Of a stretch of DNA of 19,051 nucleotides, positions 1 through 5,959 are shown piece by piece. The notes under the pieces were generated by a model. It saw only the letters and a program-made list of their open reading frames with translations, ran no database searches and was not told the origin of the DNA. Position 1 is the first letter of the stretch; each line of letters begins with the position of its first letter. The stretch covers positions 1 to 19,051 of the forward strand of contig JAZRHH010000025.1 of the NCBI GenBank assembly GCA_045644665.1, in the 5' to 3' direction. Position numbers and translations under genes: made by a program. The DNA comes from RGIG9115 sp045644665. GTDB lineage: Bacteria > Bacillota > Clostridia > UBA1381.

Positions 1-761
1 CCTGTACCACAGTCATCACCCATATTACCAAACGCCATCATTTGTACGTTAACAGCTGTACCCCATGAATAAGGAATATCGTTGTCACGACGGTATACGT
101 TTGCTCTTGGGTTGTCCCATGAACGGAATACGGCTTCAACAGCACCCATAAGCTGTTCTTTTGGATCTGATGGGAAATCTGTTCCGATTTTTGACTTATA
201 TTCAGCCTTGAACTGTGAAGCAAGTTCTTTAAGATCTTCAGCTGTAAGTTCAATATCCTGAGTTACACCCTTCTTCTCCTTCATTTCGTCGATAAGCTGT
301 TCAAAATACTTCTTACCAACTTCCATAACAACGTCTGAATACATCTGGATAAATCTTCTGTAGCAGTCCCAAGCCCAACGTGCATTGCCTGACTTGTTTG
401 CCATTGCTTCAACAACATCTTCGTTAAGACCAAGGTTAAGGATTGTATCCATCATACCAGGCATTGAAGCTCTTGCACCTGAACGAACTGATACAAGAAG
501 TGGATTTTCTTTATCGCCAAACTTCTTTCCGCAGATAGCTTCCATTTTAACGATGTTTTCCATAATTTCTTTTTGGATGTCATCGTTGATTACTCTGCCA
601 TCTTCATAATACTGAGTACAAGCTTCTGTTGATACTGTGAAGCCCTGTGGAACCGGAAGACCGATTTTAGTCATTTCAGCAAGGTTAGCACCTTTACCAC
701 CAAGGAGCTCTCTCATGCTTGCATCGCCTTCGCTAAAAAGGTATACATACTTTTTGCTCAT
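1..761 (-). CDS. ppdK: Pyruvate, phosphate dikinase, N-terminal part (cut by window edge)
   Basis: Encodes the first 253 residues of a pyruvate phosphate dikinase, which interconverts pyruvate, ATP and phosphate with PEP, AMP and pyrophosphate; the family is usually about 870-880 residues, so the rest lies beyond position 1. The visible part is the nucleotide-binding domain. It has GGKGANLAEM at residues 21-30 (K23 corresponds to the ATP-binding lysine) and VRSGARASMPGMMDT at 92-106 (R93 in the ATP site), followed by the long GLNEDVVEAMA and NPRANVYRR stretches typical of the family. The ATG at 761 is preceded by a strong TAGGAGGAAA ribosome binding site. In anaerobes that use pyrophosphate in glycolysis this enzyme links PEP and pyruvate. 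The promoter is at 809-837. No frameshift is visible. The call is essentially certain; only the 3' end is missing. Confidence 0.97.
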   Translation of the reverse strand, partial: MSKKYVYLFSEGDASMRELLGGKGANLAEMTKIGLPVPQGFTVSTEACTQYYEDGRVINDDIQKEIMENIVKMEAICGKKFGDKENPLLVSVRSGARASMPGMMDTILNLGLNEDVVEAMANKSGNARWAWDCYRRFIQMYSDVVMEVGKKYFEQLIDEMKEKKGVTQDIELTAEDLKELASQFKAEYKSKIGTDFPSDPKEQLMGAVEAVFRSWDNPRANVYRRDNDIPYSWGTAVNVQMMAFGNMGDDCGT

Positions 762-808
762 TATATTTCCTCCTAATTGTTTATATCGGTTTTTACACCT
801 ACGTTACA

Positions 809-837
809 ATTGTACCACATTTATGAAAAAATGTCTA
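809..837 (-). promoter_or_regulatory. Sigma-A type promoter for ppdK
   Basis: On the minus strand TAGACA, a 17-nt spacer and TACAAT, with TGG before the -10 (extended -10). It lies 48 bp upstream of the ppdK start and is correctly oriented. The rest of the 762-907 gap is very AT-rich, and I saw no convincing terminator for mtnN in it. Confidence 0.7.
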
Positions 838-907
838 TATTTTTTTATAAATATTTTGTAAAAATATTACTAAAACAAGTTGCATTTTTTCATGTAAAAA
901 CTACAAT

Positions 908-1585
908 TTACAAAGAAAATCTGTATGAAAGAATTTCCATAACTCTCTCCCCTACTGTTCCTGTATATTTATTGTAGTCATCACCGGAGTTGTCATTAGC
1001 TCCGTCAGAAATTATTTTTATAGATTCCAGAGGAATATTATTGATATAACAAATTTGCGCAAGAGCACCCGCTTCCATGTCAACGCTTACAGCAGAAAAA
1101 TCATTCTTTAGCATATTTTTAACATCTGCCTTTGTACAAAAAACGTCTGCTGTTGCATTGTTGCCCTTTATAGTATTAATCCCCTTTTCCTGAAGCTTTT
1201 CAAAAAATCCGTCATATACGGTGCAGTCAAAAAACACCTTGTTTATTCCTGATATCATACCAAGAGGATCACCAAAGGCTGTAGTATCCATATCGTACTG
1301 AACTGCCTTTTCAACAAGCACTATGTCACCCATAGAAAGTCCGTCCACAAGGCCGCCTGCAGCACCTATATTTATAATTCTCTCCACCTTGTAACTTGTA
1401 AGAAGAGTCTGGCATCCGGCAGCGGCAAAAACCTTACCGATACCACACTTTACGGCAACAACGTCCTGACCGAACAATTTGCCGAAGTAAAAGTCAAAGC
1501 CGCCTATTGTTTCCTTTTTTTCTACAGGAAGCTCCTCTAAAAGCTTGCCCATTTCAAAATCTGTTGCTCCTACTATTCCAATCAT
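908..1585 (-). CDS. mtnN: 5'-methylthioadenosine/S-adenosylhomocysteine nucleosidase
   Basis: A 225-residue cytosolic nucleosidase (MTAN/Pfs family) that cleaves adenine from methylthioadenosine and S-adenosylhomocysteine, the by-products of SAM use. Visible signatures: the N-terminal MIGIVGATDFEM with the general acid at E11, the glycine-rich NIGAAGGL near 72-79, VDMEAGA with E171 contacting the ribose, and SDGAND with D194. These spacings match E12, E174 and D197 of the E. coli enzyme. I chose the ATG at 1585 because GGGAGG lies about 7 nt before it; the in-frame ATG five codons upstream would place that ribosome binding site inside the gene. It follows thiT by about 60 bp and has its own promoter at 1616-1644. 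Length is normal for the family and no residue looks defective. Confidence 0.94.
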   Translation of the reverse strand: MIGIVGATDFEMGKLLEELPVEKKETIGGFDFYFGKLFGQDVVAVKCGIGKVFAAAGCQTLLTSYKVERIINIGAAGGLVDGLSMGDIVLVEKAVQYDMDTTAFGDPLGMISGINKVFFDCTVYDGFFEKLQEKGINTIKGNNATADVFCTKADVKNMLKNDFSAVSVDMEAGALAQICYINNIPLESIKIISDGANDNSGDDYNKYTGTVGERVMEILSYRFSL

Positions 1586-1615
1586 GTTTTTACCTCCCAC
1601 AACAATTATGTATTA

Positions 1616-1644
1616 ATTGTAACATGGTTTGCAAGAAATTGCAA
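1616..1644 (-). promoter_or_regulatory. Sigma-A type promoter for mtnN
   Basis: Minus strand TTGCAA, a 17-nt spacer and TACAAT, with TGT just before the -10 (extended -10). Its -35 box begins only 3 bp after the thiT stop codon, so mtnN can be expressed independently of the thiamine riboswitch. Read-through from thiT is also possible because no terminator separates the two. Confidence 0.68.
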
Positions 1645-1647
1645 GAA

Positions 1648-2166
1648 TTAATCAGCCACCGCAAATAATCTGTTTGCTTTTGCAAATAAAATACTGATTA
1701 CAACTATGCTTATTACAAGCTCCGGTACCATATACGACGCCTGATAGCCAAGTGAATAAATCCATGGGTTTTGTCCCTCGGGAGCATAGGAGCCAAAAAG
1801 CACTGCACCGCTTACAAGAGAAGATATAAACCTAAGCAGCACACCAAAAAATGTGCCGCCCACTATGCCCTTGATGCTTCTGCCAAAAAGACCCGCAACT
1901 CCAAGAGCGCCGTATGCCAGAACATAATCAAGGAGTATTGACATAGGATGATAAATAACCCCTGCAAAAATCATGGAAACTGCTCCGTACACTGCGCCTG
2001 TTACAACTCCTGCTACTGTTCCCCGTCTGAAAGCGATAAACAAAAGAGGCACCATTGTAAGAGATACAGACCCACCTTGCGGCATTTCCCACACCTTAAT
2101 AAAACTACATAAAACTGCCAGAGCAACTGCTACTGCGCACTCTGTAAGAACCTTTGTTTTTTTCAT
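1648..2166 (-). CDS. thiT: Energy-coupled thiamine transporter S-component ThiT
   Basis: A 172-residue integral membrane protein of the ThiT/YuaJ family, the thiamine-binding S-component that docks onto the shared ECF energising module (EcfA, EcfA', EcfT). None of those module genes is in this window. About six hydrophobic segments are visible. Family-like motifs are EMPQGGSVSLTMVPL at residues 27-41 (the loop over the binding site), YHPMSILLDYVLAYG in the middle, and NPWIYSLGYQASYMVPE near the C terminus. I chose the ATG at 2166, preceded by AAAGGAAGAAG; the longer in-frame start would add 17 non-conserved residues overlapping that ribosome binding site. Identity is independently supported by the TPP riboswitch and terminator directly upstream, which should switch the gene off when thiamine pyrophosphate is plentiful. 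No thiamine biosynthesis gene is nearby. Confidence 0.93.
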   Translation of the reverse strand: MKKTKVLTECAVAVALAVLCSFIKVWEMPQGGSVSLTMVPLLFIAFRRGTVAGVVTGAVYGAVSMIFAGVIYHPMSILLDYVLAYGALGVAGLFGRSIKGIVGGTFFGVLLRFISSLVSGAVLFGSYAPEGQNPWIYSLGYQASYMVPELVISIVVISILFAKANRLFAVAD

Positions 2167-2231
2167 AAATCTTCTTCCTTTCATATAAATTAAAACCGGT
2201 TTTACAAAATAAAACAATTGTCCTTAAAATG

Positions 2232-2259
2232 AAAAAGCACACCGGATAAGCGGTATGCT
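2232..2259 (-). terminator. Riboswitch-controlled intrinsic terminator before thiT
   Basis: Minus strand hairpin AGCATACCG / CGGTGTGCT (9 bp with one G-T pair), 6-nt loop, then TTTTT. It sits between the TPP aptamer and thiT, so it is the expression platform. The loop and 3' arm contain TTATCC, complementary to the conserved GGATAA of the aptamer (inside 2290-2305), which offers a possible antiterminator pairing; that pairing is inferred. Confidence 0.85.
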
Positions 2260-2275
2260 AAAAATCACATATTTC

Positions 2276-2365
2276 ATTGATCCCTACGCCGGCATTATCC
2301 ATATCAGGTTACAGGGTCGAAATTGCACAATTTCCTCTCAGCCTGTTTACAAGCTCCCCTTCAAT
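2276..2365 (-). promoter_or_regulatory. TPP (THI-box) riboswitch aptamer controlling thiT
   Basis: On the minus strand the conserved THI-box elements appear in order: GGGGAGC, then CAGGCTGAGAGG, then ACCCTGTAACCTGATATGG, then ATAATGCCGGCGTAGGGA. P1 is formed by ATTGA (2361-2365) and TCAAT (2276-2280). An optional extra hairpin (GAAATT / AATTTC around GTGC) sits between the GAGAGG and ACCC parts of the core. The aptamer is followed at once by an intrinsic terminator and then thiT, so binding of thiamine pyrophosphate should favour termination. The promoter is directly upstream, at 2381-2409. Confidence 0.96.
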
Positions 2366-2380
2366 TATTTTATTTTCTGT

Positions 2381-2409
2381 ATTGTACCATACAATTTTTT
2401 CTTTGTCAA
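2381..2409 (-). promoter_or_regulatory. Sigma-A promoter of the TPP riboswitch-thiT unit
   Basis: Minus strand TTGACA, a 17-nt spacer and TACAAT with TGG before the -10. The -35 is perfect and begins 2 bp after the capA stop codon. The expected start point lies about 10 nt upstream of the P1 stem of the riboswitch. Confidence 0.85.
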
Positions 2410-2411
2410 GA

Positions 2412-3575
2412 CTATATTTGTTCTAACATATAATTCTTTACTTCTTCCAGCTTACTGTTTTTCCACGCCTTTTCTTTTTCCCTCTCTGCAAGAGGACAGA
2501 TAATAAAGAAGTCAAGAGTTTCACCGGGGACACGGCCTGTGCGCATAGGCTCTTTAAAATGTTCATCCCATTCCTCATTGGTGGCATTTGCAAACCTTTC
2601 AGGATTAAGATACTTTTGCTGACGTTTTGTGGCTTCTACAAGCACCTTTGCAGAAAGAGGTGCAAGAATCTCATATTCATCAGGCTGAACATCAACAAAA
2701 ATTCGCGGAAGCTTTGCCTTTACAATATGCCCTGAGTCCCGCAAAATTTCAAGCCCCATAGGAACAAAAGAAAAGTTATCCTCAGTAAAGTTTATTTTTA
2801 TAAGCAATCCAAGCTCGGTATTGAACTGAGAGCGTTGATAGTCTGTATCAAATATAAAATTACCAAGAGAATAGAATATAACCTTATCCCCTACCCTTTC
2901 GTAATTCATAGGAACATGAGGATGATGAGCAACCACAATATCAGCACCCATTTCCAGGTACTTATGATATCTCTCTCTTGTATACGGTGACGGTAGCGGG
3001 GTAAACTCTTCCCCGGCGTGAGCCACAATCACGCACCAGCGACATGTTTTTTTTATTTCGTTTATTGTATTTTGTATTTCCTCAAGGTCACTCCAGCTAT
3101 AACATCCGGCTTTATTTTCACCTGCGGCTCTGCAGGCTCGTTGATAGCCAACACCAAAAAGGCCTATTCCTCCGGCTTCGTTTATGATAACAGGCTTTCG
3201 TGCTTCGTGAATATTCATTCCGGCACCTATCGTTTGGGCATTACTCTTTGCAGCATACTCCAATGTACTTTTTATGCCCTCCTCACCTGCGTCCATAATA
3301 TGATTGTTGCAAATGTTCCATATGTCTGCGCCAATTCTGTCAAAAACCTTTGTTGCCGCCGGGTTCATAGTATGCTTCAGTTGCAGAACGCCGTTTTTGT
3401 CAAGGTTCTCTGTACTGTCAGCTACAGGTCCCTCAACATTTATTACAACATGGTCGCCGCTGCGAATAAAATCTATAATTTCATCAGATAACAAGGACTC
3501 ATCATTCCATTTTCCGTCCATATATTTGTCAAATCCTATATCCCCTGTAAAAACAAAAGAACTCTCTTTTTTCAT
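2412..3575 (-). CDS. CapA/PgsA-family metallophosphoesterase-like protein
   Basis: A 387-residue protein of the CapA family (poly-gamma-glutamate synthesis protein, calcineurin-like metallophosphoesterase fold). Metal-site motifs are complete: GDIG at residues 11-14, NVEGP at 46-50, CNNHIMDAG at 89-97, VAHAGEE at 184-190, AHHPHV at 216-221 and YSLGNFIFD at 235-243. Unlike the membrane-anchored PgsA/CapA of Bacillus, there is no N-terminal signal or membrane segment; the phosphoesterase fold begins at about residue 6, so the protein is probably cytosolic. No capB/capC or pgs genes lie nearby, so polyglutamate synthesis is not supported. Family members of this soluble type have no settled substrate. 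The start has GAAAGGATAA before it and a near-consensus promoter at 3615-3642. Confidence 0.88.
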   Translation of the reverse strand: MKKESSFVFTGDIGFDKYMDGKWNDESLLSDEIIDFIRSGDHVVINVEGPVADSTENLDKNGVLQLKHTMNPAATKVFDRIGADIWNICNNHIMDAGEEGIKSTLEYAAKSNAQTIGAGMNIHEARKPVIINEAGGIGLFGVGYQRACRAAGENKAGCYSWSDLEEIQNTINEIKKTCRWCVIVAHAGEEFTPLPSPYTRERYHKYLEMGADIVVAHHPHVPMNYERVGDKVIFYSLGNFIFDTDYQRSQFNTELGLLIKINFTEDNFSFVPMGLEILRDSGHIVKAKLPRIFVDVQPDEYEILAPLSAKVLVEATKRQQKYLNPERFANATNEEWDEHFKEPMRTGRVPGETLDFFIICPLAEREKEKAWKNSKLEEVKNYMLEQI

Positions 3576-3614
3576 TATATGTTATCCTTTCAGATGGATT
3601 TAATTTCTAATTAT

Positions 3615-3642
3615 ATTATAGCAGATAGTGTAAACTTGTCAA
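3615..3642 (-). promoter_or_regulatory. Sigma-A promoter for capA-family gene
   Basis: Minus strand TTGACA, a 16-nt spacer and a perfect TATAAT, with TGC before the -10 (extended -10). It lies 40 bp upstream of the ATG at 3575. It makes the gene independent of the RNA element at 3762-3919. Confidence 0.82.
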
Positions 3643-3680
3643 GTAAATATACAGATTGAAATTTATTATATTGCGCAAGG

Positions 3681-3711
3681 AAAAGCACCGAGGTATAATC
3701 CCCCGGCACTT
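3681..3711 (-). terminator. Second minus-strand intrinsic terminator upstream of capA
   Basis: Minus strand hairpin of 11 bp (AAGTGCCGGGG / CCTCGGTGCTT, several G-T pairs), loop GATTATA, ending in TTTT. It lies about 50 bp after the T-tract of the RNA element at 3762-3919 and shields the capA promoter from read-through. The 3712-3761 interval before it holds a further hairpin (3744-3771) but no gene with a ribosome binding site. Confidence 0.65.
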
Positions 3712-3761
3712 AATGTAAAGTGTGTCGCAACACGGAGTATGAAGCACTTTTTCATTGAATT

Positions 3762-3789
3762 AAAAAAGTGCGCTCAATGAAGAACGCAC
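3762..3789 (-). terminator. Intrinsic terminator of the unassigned RNA
   Basis: Minus strand GTGCGTTC / GAGCGCAC, an 8-bp stem with loop TTCATT, followed by TTTTTT at 3762-3767. Its 5' arm is also the 3' half of a competing 38-nt hairpin at 3775-3812, the arrangement expected of a terminator/antiterminator pair. Confidence 0.78.
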
Positions 3790-3919
3790 CGAAAAAGTGT
3801 CGTCCCTCATTGTTGTCACACAATTCTATTACCCACGAGAGAATACAGAAAAGAGAGAAACACCTTTTACCTGGTATAGTTTCTCACGTGGTATTAATTT
3901 TTATAGAATTATGTGACAA
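3762..3919 (-). ncRNA. Unassigned structured RNA with its own promoter and terminator
   Basis: An RNA of about 158 nt predicted by eye in a 440-bp region without protein genes. On the minus strand, 3903-3919 pairs with 3813-3829 as a 17-bp closing helix (one G-U). Inside are a 9-nt A/U bulge (3894-3902), a helix TACCACG / CGTGGGTA (3887-3893 with 3830-3837, one bulged G), a helix GAGAAAC / GTTTCTC (3879-3885 with 3855-3861) extended by ACC / GGT with loop AGGTAAAA, and a 17-nt pyrimidine-rich strand (3838-3854). The domain is followed by an intrinsic terminator at 3762-3789. A TTGACA/TAATAT promoter places the start at about 3917-3919, exactly at the closing helix. I do not recognise the family: no TPP, SAM, c-di-GMP, T-box or SRP signature is seen. 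A divergent 6S-like RNA, a leader element or a trans-acting small RNA are all possible. Confidence 0.6.
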
Positions 3920-3923
3920 GAAT

Positions 3924-3952
3924 ATATTACCACAATACAACATAATTGTCAA
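3924..3952 (-). promoter_or_regulatory. Sigma-A promoter of the unassigned RNA
   Basis: Minus strand TTGACA (perfect), a 17-nt spacer and TAATAT, with TGG before the -10 (extended -10). It lies 13 bp beyond the T-tract of the terminator that closes the GGGtGRT operon, and no start codon with a ribosome binding site follows it before the next terminator. This is the main reason for calling a separate transcript here. Confidence 0.78.
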
Positions 3953-3964
3953 CGATACGCACAT

Positions 3965-4003
3965 AAAAAAATTATGCACCACGAAAATATTTTCGTGGTG
4001 CAT
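3965..4003 (-). terminator. Strong terminator of the scaffold/GGGtGRT operon
   Basis: A perfect 30-nt palindrome at 3974-4003 (half-site ATGCACCACGAAAAT) forms a stem of up to about 13 bp. On the minus strand it is followed by AA and then seven Ts at 3965-3971. It begins 11 bp after the stop codon of the GGGtGRT gene. Confidence 0.9.
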
Positions 4004-4014
4004 GGTTTAACAAA

Positions 4015-5016
4015 TTATTTATTCATTGCCTCTTCAACTGCAACTGCAACTGCAACAGTCATACCAACCATTGGGTTGTTACCTGCGCCGATAAGTCCCA
4101 TCATTTCAACGTGAGCTGGAACTGATGAAGAACCTGCAAACTGAGCGTCTGAGTGCATTCTTCCCATTGTATCTGTCATACCATAGGAAGCAGGACCTGC
4201 AGCCATGTTATCAGGATGAAGTGTACGGCCTGTACCGCCACCTGATGCAACTGAGAAGTACTTCTTACCCTGTTCGATACATTCTTTCTTGTATGTACCT
4301 GCAACAGGATGTTGGAATCTTGTTGGGTTTGTTGAGTTACCTGTGATAGAAACGTCAACGCCCTCAAGGTGCATGATTGCAACACCTTCACGAACATCGT
4401 CTGCACCATAGCAACGAACCTTTGAACGCTCGCCCTCTGAGTACTTAATTTCTTCTACTACATTAACCTTACCTGTATAGTAGTCAAACTGTGTCTTTAC
4501 ATATGTAAAGCCGTTAATTCTTGAAATGATTTGTGCTGCATCCTTACCAAGACCGTTAAGAATAACTCTAAGGTCTTCTTTTCTTGCCTTGTTTGCGCTA
4601 CGAGCAAGACCGATAGCACCTTCTGCTGCAGCAAATGATTCGTGACCTGCAAGGAAAGCAAAGCACTTTGTTTCCTCACGGAGAAGCATTGCGCCGAGGT
4701 TTCCGTGGCCTATACCAACTTTTCTGTCGTCTGCAACTGAACCCGGAATACAGAATGACTGAATACCAACACCGATTTTTTCAGCAGCGTCAGCAGCCTT
4801 TGTGCAACCGTCCTTAATTGCAATTGCTGCACCTACAATGTATGCCCAGCAAGCATTTTCAAAACAGATTGGCTGAATACCTTTTACAATATTATATACA
4901 TCTATACCCTTATCATCACAGATTTGCTTCGCTTCTTCGATTGTGCTGATGCCATGCTTCGCAAGCTCTGCATTGATTTGGTCTATTCTTCTTTCATAAC
5001 TTTCAAATAAAGCCAT
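4015..5016 (-). CDS. GGGtGRT family protein
   Basis: A 333-residue protein of the family named after its GGGtGRT motif, here GGGTGRT at residues 259-265 followed by LHPDN and a Gly/Ala-rich C-terminal part ending in repeated Ala-Val. No signal peptide and no clear membrane segment are seen. Scattered cysteines (C33, C51, C56, C71 and others) could bind metal, but no classical cluster motif is present. Its biochemical function is not known to me. It lies 23 bp downstream of an IscU/NifU-like scaffold gene, shares its promoter, and has its own AAGGAGG ribosome binding site. That pairing is what I recall of the family in Clostridia, so a role linked to iron-sulfur cluster formation or sulfur transfer is inferred, not shown. 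The operon ends in a very strong terminator. Confidence 0.9.
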   Translation of the reverse strand: MALFESYERRIDQINAELAKHGISTIEEAKQICDDKGIDVYNIVKGIQPICFENACWAYIVGAAIAIKDGCTKAADAAEKIGVGIQSFCIPGSVADDRKVGIGHGNLGAMLLREETKCFAFLAGHESFAAAEGAIGLARSANKARKEDLRVILNGLGKDAAQIISRINGFTYVKTQFDYYTGKVNVVEEIKYSEGERSKVRCYGADDVREGVAIMHLEGVDVSITGNSTNPTRFQHPVAGTYKKECIEQGKKYFSVASGGGTGRTLHPDNMAAGPASYGMTDTMGRMHSDAQFAGSSSVPAHVEMMGLIGAGNNPMVGMTVAVAVAVEEAMNK

Positions 5017-5039
5017 TATTTTGTCCTCCTTATCCTAGA

Positions 5040-5732
5040 TTATTCATGTCTTGGGTCGATAAGACGAGCTGCATCATCAACACGTCCATACTGACCGCTT
5101 GCCCTTGCAAGAGCTTCGTTTGCGTCCATGCCCTTTGCAATCATTTCCATCATCTTTCCAAGGTGAACAAACTTGTAACCGATAATCTGGTCTTTATCAT
5201 CAACAGCTATCTTTGTTATGTAGCCTTCTGCAAGTTCAAGGTATCTTGGGCCTTTTGCAAGTGTTGCATATGTAGTACCAACCTGGCTTCTGAGACCTTT
5301 ACCAAGGTCTTCAAGACCTGCACCAACAGGAAGTCCGTCTTCTGAGAATGCAGTCTGTGTTCTTCCGTACGCAATTTGAAGGAAGAGCTCTCTCATAGCT
5401 GTGTTTATAGCGTCACAAACAAGGTCTGTGTTAAGAGCTTCTAAAATTGTTTTACCAACAAGGATTTCAGATGCCATAGCAGCTGAATGAGTCATACCTG
5501 AACAGCCTACTGTTTCAACAAGGGCTTCCTGGATAACTCCCTCTTTAACATTGAGTGTAAGCTTACATGTACCTTGCTGAGGTGCACACCAGCCTATACC
5601 GTGTGTAAGACCTGAAATGTCTTTTACTTCTTTTACAGATGTCCACTTACCTTCCTGTGGGATAGGTGCAGGACCATGATATGCGCCTTTAGCAAGAGGA
5701 CACATATGTTCAACTTCGCTTGAATATTTCAT
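5040..5732 (-). CDS. IscU/NifU-like iron-sulfur cluster assembly scaffold protein
   Basis: A 230-residue soluble protein related to the IscU/SufU/NifU N-terminal scaffold domain, on which Fe-S clusters are built. Visible: G-x-C-x-L-T-L at 54-60 (C56), then VETVGCSGMTHSAAMASEI at 73-90 with C77 in the position of the conserved second cysteine, GKTILEAL at 93-100, and C106 a little later. Additional cysteines are C11 and C49. The third canonical scaffold cysteine motif (H-C-S-x-L) is not present, and the protein has about 100 extra C-terminal residues compared with a plain IscU, so it is a variant scaffold. It is first in a two-gene operon with the GGGtGRT protein. No cysteine desulfurase (IscS/SufS) is nearby. 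The start at 5732 has GAAAGGAG upstream. Confidence 0.85.
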   Translation of the reverse strand: MKYSSEVEHMCPLAKGAYHGPAPIPQEGKWTSVKEVKDISGLTHGIGWCAPQQGTCKLTLNVKEGVIQEALVETVGCSGMTHSAAMASEILVGKTILEALNTDLVCDAINTAMRELFLQIAYGRTQTAFSEDGLPVGAGLEDLGKGLRSQVGTTYATLAKGPRYLELAEGYITKIAVDDKDQIIGYKFVHLGKMMEMIAKGMDANEALARASGQYGRVDDAARLIDPRHE

Positions 5733-5778
5733 TAGTTATTGCTCCTTTCGTATCAATAAGCGTAAAGCCTCTCATACA

Positions 5779-5806
5779 ATTATAACACAAAAAAGTTATT
5801 TTGCAA
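5779..5806 (-). promoter_or_regulatory. Promoter for the scaffold/GGGtGRT operon
   Basis: Minus strand TTGCAA, a 16-nt spacer and a perfect TATAAT, with TGT before the -10 (extended -10). It lies about 46 bp upstream of the ATG at 5732 and is divergent from the trkA promoter, with about 100 bp of AT-rich DNA between the two. Confidence 0.65.
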
Positions 5807-5908
5807 CAAAATTTATAATTAAATATAAAAATTATTCAGTTTGCACAAAATGTATAATTATATCAGAAAATGCCTCTCAAAACACACAAGTCTTTGCCAA
5901 TAAATCTA

Positions 5909-5937
5909 TTGACAATCATAACCTTTTTTAGTATAAT
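5909..5937 (+). promoter_or_regulatory. Consensus sigma-A promoter for trkA-trkH
   Basis: TTGACA, a 17-nt spacer and TATAAT, fully consensus. The expected start point is about 5944, leaving a very short leader before the ATG at 5960. It also shows that the longer in-frame reading from 5870 cannot be the true start of TrkA, since the promoter would lie inside the gene. Confidence 0.88.
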
Positions 5938-5959
5938 TTTCTCGAAAGGATGTAATGCC

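Noticed and set aside
2412..3575. Poly-gamma-glutamate capsule gene
   Set aside because: The protein has no membrane anchor and there are no capB/capC-type neighbours, so only the fold family is claimed.
3018..3603. Plus-strand open frames of 99-157 codons opposite capA
   Set aside because: They overlap a gene with intact metal-site motifs, and translations are Cys/Tyr/Ile-rich without family features.
3669..3755. Short open frame starting with ATGAAAAAG on the minus strand, 29 residues
   Set aside because: No ribosome binding site, and it runs through a strong terminator hairpin; composition is not convincing.
3762..3812. Short open frame of 16 codons starting with ATGAGG at 3810 on the minus strand, as a leader peptide
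   Set aside because: No ribosome binding site precedes it, it lies inside the two competing hairpins, and it carries no run of identical codons as amino-acid attenuators do.
3683..3919. MITE-like or transposon remnant, because of the inverted repeats
   Set aside because: No target-site duplication was found around the 17-bp arms, and promoter, helices and terminator explain the symmetry better.
4176..4817. Opposite-strand and shifted open frames over the GGGtGRT gene
   Set aside because: They are shadows of the low-stop codon pattern of the real gene, with no ribosome binding sites or recognisable motifs.
5767..5879. Direct repeat GCCTCTCA at 5767-5774 and 5872-5879 between the divergent promoters, as an operator
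   Set aside because: An 8-base repeat within about 230 bp of skewed composition is expected by chance often enough; there is no further symmetry.
5870..5959. Longer in-frame start for TrkA adding 30 residues
   Set aside because: A consensus promoter (5909-5937) lies inside the extension, and AAAGGATG precedes the ATG at 5960, where the Rossmann fold begins as in other TrkA proteins.
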